From: Actinomycetota bacterium
GTDB lineage: Bacteria > Actinomycetota > Actinomycetes > S36-B12 > GCA-2699445
Length of the DNA stretch: 36,796 nucleotides
Assembly (NCBI GenBank): GCA_020438795.1
Contig: JAGQTY010000016.1
Coordinates: 1 to 36,796 of the forward strand
Direction: 5' to 3'
Part shown: positions 7,113 to 14,939 of the stretch, piece after piece
Position numbering within the stretch: the stretch's first letter is position 1
How the letters are laid out: every line of letters starts with the position of its first letter
The notes under the pieces: generated by a model
Database searches by the model: none
Told to the model about the DNA's origin: nothing
What the model saw: only the letters and a program-made list of their open reading frames with translations
Position numbers and translations under genes: made by a program

Positions 7113-9551
7113 ATGACGCCGGAGGTTCCCTCGCCTGCAATCCTGCTGCAGACGATCGAGCGATCACCGATCGGTCATGCGTTGGTGAGCCTTGACGGAA
7201 CATTCCTCACGGCGAACCCTGCCCTGTGCGCAATCACCGGTTTCTCCCGCGATGAGCTCGTCGGGATGGCATCCCAGGAGATCACCCACCATGACGACGT
7301 CCAGGCCGATGTCACCCACACCGAGGCCCTGGCTGCCAGAGACATCGATTCCTACACACTCGACAAGCGGTTCCTGCGCAAGGACGGCGCCCCCATCTGG
7401 GTCCGCGTGTTCGGCAGTGCTGTGTTCAGCGCCGAAGGTGAACTGGAGGCGTTCGTCGTCCAGATCAAGGACATCTCTGAGCAGCGGCTCCTGGCCCAAC
7501 GGTTGGAGCAGAGCGAGGCCCGCTACCGGATGATCGCGGAGAACGCCGCTGATGTGATCCTGCTGGTACGCAACGGCACGTTCGACTACGTCTCACCGTC
7601 GGTGACTCAGCTGTTGGGGTGGTCGCCCGACGAGCTGATCGGACAGTCGACCATCCGTTTCGCTCATCCGGATGATCGCGACGCCGTCCTGTCCGTTCGT
7701 GATCGACTGGCCGCCGGTCAGGAGGCGCAGGTCCGGCTGCGACTGCGGCGCAGTGATGACAGCTGGGCGTGGGTGCAGTCTCATGCACAAGCCGTTCACG
7801 ATGTGCACGGCGATGTGATCGGGTCGTTGTCCGTGGTCCGTGACATCAGCGTCGAACTGCAGGCCGAGCGGAGCAGGCAACGGGAGCTTGAGCGTTCGCA
7901 GTTCCGGGAAGCGGTCTCGGAGACCGCGGCGCGGGCGGGCCTCGACGTCGAGCGGTTGCTGAACAACGTCGCCGATCTGAACCTACAACTTCTCGCTGAC
8001 CTGATCTCCATCGCGGTTGTGGACGAAACGGAGCAGACCCTTCGCCAGGTGGTGCTGCGACATCTCGACGAGTCGTTGAAGGAAGAACTGTCGAGACTCA
8101 GGAAGGCCACCGCCGCTCGGGGGGAAGGGCTGGCGGGGCAGGTCTGGGCCAGCGGTGAGCCTCTGGTCCTGCTGGACGTGGACTCCGAGGCTTTCCCGGA
8201 GAGGATCGTTCCGGCTGCGCGGCCGTTCTTCGCCGCCTTCCGGGTGCAGAGCATGCTGATACTCCCGCTCCGAGTCGGGGACCAGATACTGGGCACCATC
8301 ACGGTCGCACGATCCCGGCCCAGCGAGAACTTCGACAACGACGATCTCGTGCTGATGCGACAGGTCGCCGACATCTGCGCAATGGCGCTGTCCAATGCCC
8401 AGCTCCACGCGGATCTGCAGCGAAGCGAAGGGAACTACCGTCTGCTGGCTACCAATGCCGCCGATGTCGTCCTGCTCCTCGAAGACTTCAGGATCGTGTG
8501 GGCCTCGCCATCGGTGCAGCGGTACGGCTGGCAACCAAGTGAAATGCTCGGCAGGCCAACTCTCGACTTCGCTCACCCTGCCGACGCGCCCGCCATCCAG
8601 ACAGCCAGAAGCAGCAGACCAGACGACGGAGTGCTCAAGATCCGGTTCCGGTTCCGGAGAGCCGACGGCGAGTACACCTGGGTGGAATCCCACACGAGAA
8701 TCCCTGAAGGCAGTCGTTCGGTGAAGGAAGACCCCAGCGGCGTGGTCGTTTCACTGCGAGACATCGATGACCAGGTGCAGGCCGACGCCGCACTCCAGCA
8801 GAGTCACCAGCAACTGGAACAGCTGCTGGAGGAACTGAACCGGGCGAACAAAGACCTCGAGCAGTTCGCCTACGTGACCAGCCACGACCTGCGCGCTCCC
8901 CTGCGTACCATCTCGGGCTACTGCCACATCCTCACCAGCGAACTCAAGAGCCACGAGATGAGCGAAGCAAGCGAGGAGGCGCTGCAGCAGATCGCCAACG
9001 GGGTTGCGGAGATGCAGAGCCTGATCACCGCTCTCCTTGAGTACTCGCGTCTCGGTGGCGAATCCCGCCCCAAAGTTCGAACGGTTGCCGAGACCATCGA
9101 CATCGCCCTGCGACACGTGCAAGCTGATCTCGACGACGATCCGGCGGCGCAGGTGGTGCTGGCGATTCCGGACGACCTCACTTGGAGCGTCGACGACGCC
9201 TTCATCACCTCGGGACTGGTCAACATCGTCCAGAACTCCATCAAGTACCGCTCACCCGATCGACCACTGAAGATTCAGATCAGCGCCGTCGCCGACGAGG
9301 GGACGATCACGCTCACTCTCACGGACAACGGCATCGGCATCCCTCCTGACCGGATCATGAGCGCCACCAACATGTTCGAGCGTCTCACCACAACCCACCA
9401 GGGTCTCGGCATCGGCCTGGCCAGCGCCCTGCGAATCATTCAGCACAACAAGGGAATTCTCGACCTGGACAGCGACGGTGCCACCTACACGACCGTTCGC
9501 ATCAGAGTCCCTCAGACCGGCCTCGACAGTCAGACATCTCAAGAGCCGTGA
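7113..9551 (+). CDS. PAS-PAS-GAF-PAS sensor histidine kinase
   Basis: This 812-residue soluble sensor kinase has no membrane helix. Domains in order are PAS1 (about 10-125), PAS2 (about 135-250), a GAF domain (about 270-430), PAS3 (about 435-560), a short coiled coil, HisKA with phospho-acceptor H591 in SHDLRAPLRTISGY, and a HATPase with N704/N708 (NIVQNS), D738 (DNGIGI) and G764 (GLGIGL). The sequence before the histidine (LEQFAYVTSHDLR) resembles the phytochrome-like kinase class. No haem- or flavin-binding residue is obvious in the PAS domains. ATG 7113 is used because GGAGG stands eight bases before it. No response regulator gene lies near, so it is an orphan kinase. It begins 85 bases after the Ntn hydrolase and may be transcribed with it. 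Confidence 0.9.
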   Translation: MTPEVPSPAILLQTIERSPIGHALVSLDGTFLTANPALCAITGFSRDELVGMASQEITHHDDVQADVTHTEALAARDIDSYTLDKRFLRKDGAPIWVRVFGSAVFSAEGELEAFVVQIKDISEQRLLAQRLEQSEARYRMIAENAADVILLVRNGTFDYVSPSVTQLLGWSPDELIGQSTIRFAHPDDRDAVLSVRDRLAAGQEAQVRLRLRRSDDSWAWVQSHAQAVHDVHGDVIGSLSVVRDISVELQAERSRQRELERSQFREAVSETAARAGLDVERLLNNVADLNLQLLADLISIAVVDETEQTLRQVVLRHLDESLKEELSRLRKATAARGEGLAGQVWASGEPLVLLDVDSEAFPERIVPAARPFFAAFRVQSMLILPLRVGDQILGTITVARSRPSENFDNDDLVLMRQVADICAMALSNAQLHADLQRSEGNYRLLATNAADVVLLLEDFRIVWASPSVQRYGWQPSEMLGRPTLDFAHPADAPAIQTARSSRPDDGVLKIRFRFRRADGEYTWVESHTRIPEGSRSVKEDPSGVVVSLRDIDDQVQADAALQQSHQQLEQLLEELNRANKDLEQFAYVTSHDLRAPLRTISGYCHILTSELKSHEMSEASEEALQQIANGVAEMQSLITALLEYSRLGGESRPKVRTVAETIDIALRHVQADLDDDPAAQVVLAIPDDLTWSVDDAFITSGLVNIVQNSIKYRSPDRPLKIQISAVADEGTITLTLTDNGIGIPPDRIMSATNMFERLTTTHQGLGIGLASALRIIQHNKGILDLDSDGATYTTVRIRVPQTGLDSQTSQEP

Positions 9552-9587
9552 GCCCAGCAGCCATTCTCCTGGCGGATGCCTTCTGCT

Positions 9588-9779
9588 GATCGCGCAACCC
9601 GACCACACCATAGGAGGGTGGCCGACGAGGCGGTAGCAGGGCGAGGGTGCTGCCTGGTAGTGGGTGAACCAGCGGGGGTAGAAGGTGCGCAGGTACTGGC
9701 GGGCGATCTGGTACGGGTCATCCCGCTACCGGTCGCTGGCCAGGGTGGCGTGGGACAACCCGCCGCCCGGATACAGACC
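9588..9779 (-). pseudogene. Remnant of an unidentified coding sequence
   Basis: Read on the minus strand, this stretch gives a protein-like fragment beginning GLYPGGGLSHATLASDR. An in-frame TAG (9726-9728) follows, and then RDDPYQIARQYLRTFYPRWF and a further 30 plausible residues. The aromatic-rich composition looks like real protein, yet there is no start, no ribosome site and an internal stop. I read it as a decayed gene end. I cannot name the family with confidence. It lies between two convergent genes, the histidine kinase and the propeller protein. Confidence 0.35.
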
Positions 9780-9795
9780 TGGGCGGCGAGTGCGC

Positions 9796-9831
9796 TCAGC
9801 CGTTGCCTGAAAGGCGACACTGATCGCTCGT
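9796..9831. repeat. 36-bp direct repeat, copy A (3' end of the propeller gene)
   Basis: This copy encodes the last residues and stop of the propeller protein (SDQCRLSGNG). It matches copy B at 11920-11955 in 35 of 36 positions and in the same orientation. The single difference is at 9811 versus 11935. Confidence 0.9.
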
Positions 9832-11865
9832 GTCGCGTTTGACCTTCCAGGTCCGGTCCCAGGTGACCTTGCCCTCACCGGGCACTCCCCGCATCACGAC
9901 CCGGGTCCGCACCTTCAGGTCCGTGGCACACTTCGGCCGCACGCTCACCTTGGCGTTGTTGCGAGTCTGGTTCACGGTGATGGCGCACAACTGCTTGCGA
10001 TCCTTCTTCTTGAGCACCGGTTGCCCCTGGTAGAGGCATTGGGCTGTCACCTTCGCAACCCTGCCCTGAGTCTCGACCTTGCGGACGACCTTGGTGCGCT
10101 TGCCCGACTTCAGTTGCTTGCCCTTCCCCAGTGCGGTCACCTTGGCCTTCGGACCCGGTGTTGGAGTGGGGGTGGGGGTCGGAGTGGGCGTGGGCGTGGG
10201 CGTTGGAGTCGTGGTCGGACTCGGAGACGGACTGGATGTCGGGCTCGAAGTTGGCGACGGCGACGGGCCGACCGGAGTCACTGACACCGACGCAGGGTCT
10301 CCGGTGCCGTACCGGTTCTTCGCCCGTACCTGGTATGTGTACTGCGTGCCATTGGTGAGGCCGCTGACATCACAGGTCGTGCTGGTGGTCGTGCACACAA
10401 CAGTCGAGTCCTGAACAACCTCGTACTCAGTCAGCGGCCCACAACCCAGATCCGCTGGCTGAGTCCAGTTGAGTGTAGCCGCACCGTTGCCGGGCGTACC
10501 GGACGCAGAGGCGGGGGCACTCGGCGGGAGGCCTCCCTGTGCGGTTTCCGCCTGGTTCATCTCGTCGGCGAAGCCGGTCCAACCCACGAACACGCAGGCG
10601 CCTGCTCCACCCCCGTCGGCCGAAGCGCCAGGGGAATCCTGAGTGGTACTGCTGCCGCTGACCACCTGAGCCGCGGACCAAGTGGTACCACCGTCGAGGG
10701 TCGTGGATGCCTCCACCTTGTCCAGTTCGGTGTTCAGCCAGCTGACTGTGGCCCGATCGCCGGCGGCCCCCATAGCGACGTTGAAAGTGCGGTACTTACT
10801 GGAACCGGAACCCAGCTGAGTACTGAGGTCATGATAATCGAGGGTTGCCCCATCATCGGTGATCACGACTGCCTTGGCGGTGGAAGTGCCGGAGTCAAAT
10901 GGGCCCACTGCCAGGATAGCTTTGGACAGGTCGTCGGCGCCGGCAAGTCCGATGGAGTTGGGCTGTCCCGCGGAAGGGACATCTACGGTTGTCGTCAGGG
11001 CGAAGGTGGTCGCTTCCGTTCCGCCCGAGTAGCTGCCGTGCGCGACGTACAGTTGTGTCGGGATGAAGGTTGTCTCGAAGACCAGCAGCTTCTCGGTACC
11101 GTCCGTGTTGGAGATCAGTGCGACGTTGTTGCCGAATGCTGGCGACAGGTTACCGCCGGATATCCAAGTTCCCGAGGCAGGACGTGAGTAGGTCCTGAGA
11201 TAGAAACTACCGTCAAAGACCAGTGCCGCGACACTGGCCTTCGTTCCGTCGGCCTGCGCCGCAGTGATATCCAGTGCGTTGACACTCGACATGGCCGCAG
11301 TCAGCTCCTCAACAGCGAACGAGCCACCCAGGTTCGTACTGGCGACGATCTTGAACTGACCGCCAGAGGGCTGGCTCCAAGCCAGGGAAGTGATCCCATT
11401 ATCCGCCAGATGCATGGCCAGTTTCGGATCACTCGTCGCAGCGCCCAGCGACTCCTCGGCCCCGAACGACACGCCCGCGTTGGTGGAAGCTGCCGTGTCT
11501 ATCCGTTCATTGAGGAAGTCATTGACCGCCACACGGACCGTTGAACCATCTGGCGTGGATTCCAGCAGCAGGTCAGTGTAAGTGTTGGAATTATCGATGA
11601 CCCGTACCTGAGTCCAAGTGACGCCACTGTCGTGGCTGTAGGCACCGTCAACACCACCGGTACCGCCCAACCAAGCCACGAAGAGCATGGAGCCATCGGC
11701 AGATGCAGCCACTCGCGTGAGGCTTCCCACCGAGTGGTTGACCGGCGTCAACCAGCCCATCACACCCGAGGCCCCAGCCGCCCGCGTCGGCAGGTACAGG
11801 CCTAGTGAGAGCAGGACCAGTGCCAGCACGGCGACCAGTGAGACACGGACACGGATACTACGCAT
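9796..11865 (-). CDS. Secreted propeller-like/FN3 protein with Pro-Thr linker and four-Cys C-terminal domain
   Basis: This 689-residue exported protein has a signal peptide (MRSIRVRVSLVAVLALVLLS ... TRAAGA). About 400 residues of sialidase/BNR-like repeats follow (SADGSMLFVAWLGG, YSHDSGVTWTQVRV, STTLDGGTTWSAAQV), suggesting a beta-propeller. Next are one fibronectin type III domain (SAPASASGTPGNGAATLNWT ... LTNGTQYTYQVRAKNRYGTG), a low-complexity Ser/Thr-Pro linker of about 45 residues, and a basic C-terminal domain of about 115 residues with four cysteines ending CRLSGNG. That domain recurs in the secreted protein at 24834-26339. ATG 11865 is preferred to the GTG at 11883 because it gives a normal signal peptide; neither has a clear ribosome site. 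No sortase signal or membrane anchor is seen. Its role is unknown; a cell-surface binding or degradative function is an inference. Confidence 0.85.
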   Translation of the reverse strand: MRSIRVRVSLVAVLALVLLSLGLYLPTRAAGASGVMGWLTPVNHSVGSLTRVAASADGSMLFVAWLGGTGGVDGAYSHDSGVTWTQVRVIDNSNTYTDLLLESTPDGSTVRVAVNDFLNERIDTAASTNAGVSFGAEESLGAATSDPKLAMHLADNGITSLAWSQPSGGQFKIVASTNLGGSFAVEELTAAMSSVNALDITAAQADGTKASVAALVFDGSFYLRTYSRPASGTWISGGNLSPAFGNNVALISNTDGTEKLLVFETTFIPTQLYVAHGSYSGGTEATTFALTTTVDVPSAGQPNSIGLAGADDLSKAILAVGPFDSGTSTAKAVVITDDGATLDYHDLSTQLGSGSSKYRTFNVAMGAAGDRATVSWLNTELDKVEASTTLDGGTTWSAAQVVSGSSTTQDSPGASADGGGAGACVFVGWTGFADEMNQAETAQGGLPPSAPASASGTPGNGAATLNWTQPADLGCGPLTEYEVVQDSTVVCTTTSTTCDVSGLTNGTQYTYQVRAKNRYGTGDPASVSVTPVGPSPSPTSSPTSSPSPSPTTTPTPTPTPTPTPTPTPTPGPKAKVTALGKGKQLKSGKRTKVVRKVETQGRVAKVTAQCLYQGQPVLKKKDRKQLCAITVNQTRNNAKVSVRPKCATDLKVRTRVVMRGVPGEGKVTWDRTWKVKRDTSDQCRLSGNG
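10164..10254 (-). repeat. Low-complexity Pro-Thr/Ser-Pro coding repeat
   Basis: Near-perfect GGNGTN hexamer runs on the plus strand (coding Pro-Thr on the minus strand) form the linker between the FN3 domain and the C-terminal domain of the propeller protein. Such tracts change length easily by slippage. The same kind of tract occurs at 25207-25295 in the other protein that carries this C-terminal domain. Confidence 0.8.
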
Positions 11866-11883
11866 GGCGATAGTGTGCCGCAC

Positions 11884-12222
11884 GGGGGGGGTCTGATGCT
11901 CTCTGAACGCTCCCAGTGATCAGCCGTTGCCTGACAGGCGACACTGATCGCTCGTCGGACTATCTGTAGACGACCGCGCTCTGCCGAAACACCGGGTGCT
12001 CAGTGATCGAACCCACCGATGCTGGTGGAATCACCGATCAACTCGGCGGGACCACGTGGTCGGCCATTCAGGTCGATACTTCCACCGCTATCTCGCTCGT
12101 AATCAGTCATGTCGCCGTCGTCCGGCCAACCCGACCTGACTCGAGGCCCGCGGGCCAGTGCACAAAGGGCACAGAACAGTCCGTAGCAGGCGACGCCGGT
12201 CGGCTGCACGCCAGAATGCGGT
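11884..12222. other. Intergenic region between two divergent genes
   Basis: No convincing gene lies in these 339 bases. The region holds a run of eight G (11884-11891 area), copy B of the 36-bp repeat at 11920-11955, and the upstream regions of the propeller gene (leftward) and the EAL gene (rightward). A 36-codon minus-strand frame starting MTDYERDSGGSIDLNG at 12110 has no ribosome site and is not called. Confidence 0.6.
11920..11955. repeat. 36-bp direct repeat, copy B (orphan C-terminal tail)
   Basis: This is a nearly exact copy (35/36) of the 3' end of the propeller gene, lying 55 bases upstream of that gene's start and in the same orientation. On the minus strand it still reads SDQCRLSGNG followed by TGA. 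It is therefore probably the severed tail of a second gene of the same family, of which nothing else recognisable remains, or the trace of a tandem duplication that collapsed. Confidence 0.85.
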
Positions 12223-14379
12223 ATGGTCACCAAGGCGTTCCAGTCCGGCGTCTACACCATGCATGCCCCGTACAAGCTGTCCCGCGGGGTCAAGATCGCA
12301 CTGGTGATCGGTGTCATCGTCTACCTCGGCATCAACCTGGCAATCCTCTCGGTCCGGGACAACCCACTGCCGGTCCTGCTCTGGGTGCCGCCGACCCACG
12401 CCTTCGTGTTGGGGGCGCTCGCCGTGGTGGTGGCAGCGATGCTCTACGCCCAGGCCGCGGCCACCCGACTGCGCGGCTACGTCTGGTTCGCCAACACGAT
12501 CTTCTTCGGCGGACTGGTCTGGCTTGTCACCCCATTCACCTGGATAGAGATCTTCACCAGCAGCGAGCCCGACATCGGCAGCAACCAGGTCGGTTCCTAC
12601 CTGGCGTGGATATGGACCCTCTCCCTGTTGGTGGGCACGACCGGGGCTGCCTGGCTGCTACGGCGCCCCTACGATCCACGTGCCAGGATCAAGGACTCGG
12701 TGGTCTGGCAGCCGGTCGCCGTCATCTGCGTCACGGCCGTTGTCACAGTCGTGATCATCGCGCTGGCCCCGCACCTGCCGACCATGATTCAGCCTGACGG
12801 ACAGGTCACTGAACTGAACATCCGACTCGGAACCGTCTGGCTGATATGTGCTGCGGCGGAGGCGATCTTCCTCATCGCTCTGGCGTTGCGCACCAAGATG
12901 GTGATCCACTACTGGATCGCAGGCATCTTCGTGATCGTATTCGGCCATGGAATCGTCGGCGCTACCGTGGACCGATGGACACTGGGCTGGTACTACAACC
13001 GCACGATGATGCTGGTCAGCATGTCCCTGCTCCTGCTGCTCTTCGTCTGGAACGCACTGGCCGTCCAGCGCGCAGCCAGCGCGGCAGCTATCCGTGACCC
13101 ACCCACCGGCACGCTGAATCGTCGCGGACTGGTGGAGGCGATCGATACTGCTCTGCTGCGTGGCCAGGTGTGCACAGTCCTGTGGGTCTACCTCGACGGA
13201 CTGCCATCCTTCGTCACCGCGAACGGGCATCGCCTCGGTGATCAGCTGCTACGGCTGACAGCTGAACGCCTGCGCAGGGCCGCACCCGATGCGGCGCTCG
13301 GACGGATCGTCGACGAGAGCTTCCTGGTCGTCCTGACCGACGAGCCGGGGCAGGATGGCCAGGAGCACCGCAACCGCTGCGGGGAGCAGGCCGACCGACT
13401 GCTTGATGCGACCGAGTCCCGCGTGTCCCTCGACTCGGTGAAGGTAACGCTTTCCACCCGCATCGGTGTCGACAGCAACCGCGACAAGCCGCGGACGACT
13501 GAGGACCTGCTCCAGAACGCGGAACTCGCCATGCGGGAGGAAGTGCAGTTCCGGAGTCTGGGCTACCGCTGGTACGGGCCCACCAGCTCCAGGTCACGGC
13601 TACGAACGGCGCAGCAGCGACAGGAGATCGAGGACGCGATCAGGGACCGGCGCTTCGAGCTGCACTACCAGGTGATCCACTCCGACATCCGCACCCCCGT
13701 GGGCTGTGAAGCGCTCATCCGTCGGATCGACGGCAGCACCCGCATCCCTGCGGGCCAGTTCATCGGCACCGCCGAACAGACCGGACAGATCCTGGACATC
13801 GGCCGCATCACCGTCGACCACCTGGCCGCCGACGCGCCGAAGCTGCTGGGAGCCCTGCCGCAGGGTTCATTCATCACGTTCAACCTCTCCGTGAGTGAAC
13901 TGACCGATCCGGAGATCCAGCAGAAGCTGACCTCGCAGCCATTGCTGGCCAGCAGCGACGCTCTGGTCGTCGAGGTCACCGAGTCCGAACAGCTCACCGG
14001 CAGTGAGGAGGCGCTGAACTCCCTTCGGCGACTCCGGGAACTGGGCTACCGGCTGGCCATCGACGACTTCGGCACCGGCTACTCCAACTTCTCGCTGCTG
14101 CAGCGCCTCAAGCCGGAGATCGTGAAGATCGACCGGAGCATCATTGTGGCAGCCGCCCGATCGGAGGGCGGCCTGGCATTCCTCGCTGGGGTGGTGGAGA
14201 TAGCCCGAGGCGTCGACTGCGCTGTGCTGGCCGAGGGCATCGAGGACGCGGCAGAGGAAGTCGCCGTCTGTTCACTGCCGATCCAGTACCTGCAGGGGTT
14301 CCGCTACGGCCGCCCAGTTTCCCCCGAGGCCTTCATCAAGGCGCAGCATCCGGCTGCGCTACCGGTGCAGCAGTCATGA
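12223..14379 (+). CDS. Membrane GGDEF(degenerate)-EAL protein, probable c-di-GMP phosphodiesterase
   Basis: The protein has up to 718 residues. The N-terminal 290 residues hold about eight membrane helices and form a sensor of unknown type. The GGDEF domain (about 300-450) has RIVDES at 361-366 where the signature should be, so cyclase activity is unlikely. The EAL domain (about 460-705) keeps E496 (CEALIRR), NLSVSEL, EVTESE, D614-D615 (IDDFGTGYS), KIDRSI and AEGIED, so hydrolysis of cyclic-di-GMP is likely. The start is uncertain: ATG 12223 or ATG 12259, neither with a good ribosome site. Its stop overlaps the next gene (ATGA), making it the first gene of a five-gene overlapping operon. Its job may be to tie the lipid enzymes downstream to c-di-GMP level. 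Confidence 0.88.
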   Translation: MVTKAFQSGVYTMHAPYKLSRGVKIALVIGVIVYLGINLAILSVRDNPLPVLLWVPPTHAFVLGALAVVVAAMLYAQAAATRLRGYVWFANTIFFGGLVWLVTPFTWIEIFTSSEPDIGSNQVGSYLAWIWTLSLLVGTTGAAWLLRRPYDPRARIKDSVVWQPVAVICVTAVVTVVIIALAPHLPTMIQPDGQVTELNIRLGTVWLICAAAEAIFLIALALRTKMVIHYWIAGIFVIVFGHGIVGATVDRWTLGWYYNRTMMLVSMSLLLLLFVWNALAVQRAASAAAIRDPPTGTLNRRGLVEAIDTALLRGQVCTVLWVYLDGLPSFVTANGHRLGDQLLRLTAERLRRAAPDAALGRIVDESFLVVLTDEPGQDGQEHRNRCGEQADRLLDATESRVSLDSVKVTLSTRIGVDSNRDKPRTTEDLLQNAELAMREEVQFRSLGYRWYGPTSSRSRLRTAQQRQEIEDAIRDRRFELHYQVIHSDIRTPVGCEALIRRIDGSTRIPAGQFIGTAEQTGQILDIGRITVDHLAADAPKLLGALPQGSFITFNLSVSELTDPEIQQKLTSQPLLASSDALVVEVTESEQLTGSEEALNSLRRLRELGYRLAIDDFGTGYSNFSLLQRLKPEIVKIDRSIIVAAARSEGGLAFLAGVVEIARGVDCAVLAEGIEDAAEEVAVCSLPIQYLQGFRYGRPVSPEAFIKAQHPAALPVQQS

Positions 14380-14939
14380 TGGCCGTCATCACCGAGACCG
14401 TCGGCGACTGCGAACTGGCCCACGACGGCCTGCTGTACCAGCCGGCCAACGCCTTCTCCAGCCTCGCCTACCTGCTCGTGGCGGTGGTGCTGCTCCTGAT
14501 ATTGCGTTCCGCGGACCGCAGCGCCACCGCGTGGGCCTATGCTGCTGTGCTCGCACTGGTGGGTATGTCCAGTGCCGACTTCCACGGTCCCAGAAGTGCG
14601 GTCGCACAGTTCAGCCACGACTTCATGGTGGTGGTGCTGCTCGCGTTCGCGGTGCTTGTGCCAGTGATCCGGCTGCTGCGGCGCACGCAGGCGTTACCAG
14701 GGCTCAGCGCGCCGAGAATCTGGGCGGTCGCCGCGCTCCTGGCCGTCGCGCTTGTGACCTGGTTCCTCGGGCGCACCGACTCCACCTTGTGCTCACCGGA
14801 ATCGCTCCTGCAGTGGCATGCTCTGTGGCACACCTTGTCGGCCCTCACGTTCGGGGTGTGGGGTCTGGTCCTCTTCGCACGGTCCCCGGCTGAATCGAGC
14901 AGGCAGGCAGCGTCAGATCAGACGGAGGTGCTGCAATGA
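14376..14939 (+). CDS. CREST-superfamily (alkaline ceramidase-like) membrane hydrolase
   Basis: This 187-residue protein has about six hydrophobic helices. It carries the residues that define the CREST superfamily (alkaline ceramidase, PAQR receptors, Per1): Ser65/Ser66 and H70 in SSADFHGP, D82 in HD, and H148/H152 in WHALWH. These would bind a catalytic zinc in the membrane. The N-terminal CE...QPANAFSSLAYLLV segment is also typical of bacterial members. The reaction is probably hydrolysis of a lipid amide or ester bond; the substrate is unknown. It overlaps both neighbours by ATGA junctions, so translation is coupled. The PlsC-like acyltransferase that follows suggests acyl-chain turnover on the same lipid. 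Confidence 0.78.
   Translation: MMAVITETVGDCELAHDGLLYQPANAFSSLAYLLVAVVLLLILRSADRSATAWAYAAVLALVGMSSADFHGPRSAVAQFSHDFMVVVLLAFAVLVPVIRLLRRTQALPGLSAPRIWAVAALLAVALVTWFLGRTDSTLCSPESLLQWHALWHTLSALTFGVWGLVLFARSPAESSRQAASDQTEVLQ

Noticed and set aside
10140..10260. GT-rich hexamer run as a possible CRISPR or tandem-repeat array
   Set aside because: It is the coding sequence for a Pro-Thr linker, without spacers.
12000..12233. 77-codon minus-strand frame (or its 36-codon part starting MTDYERD)
   Set aside because: No ribosome site, overlaps the control region of the EAL gene, and no recognisable feature.
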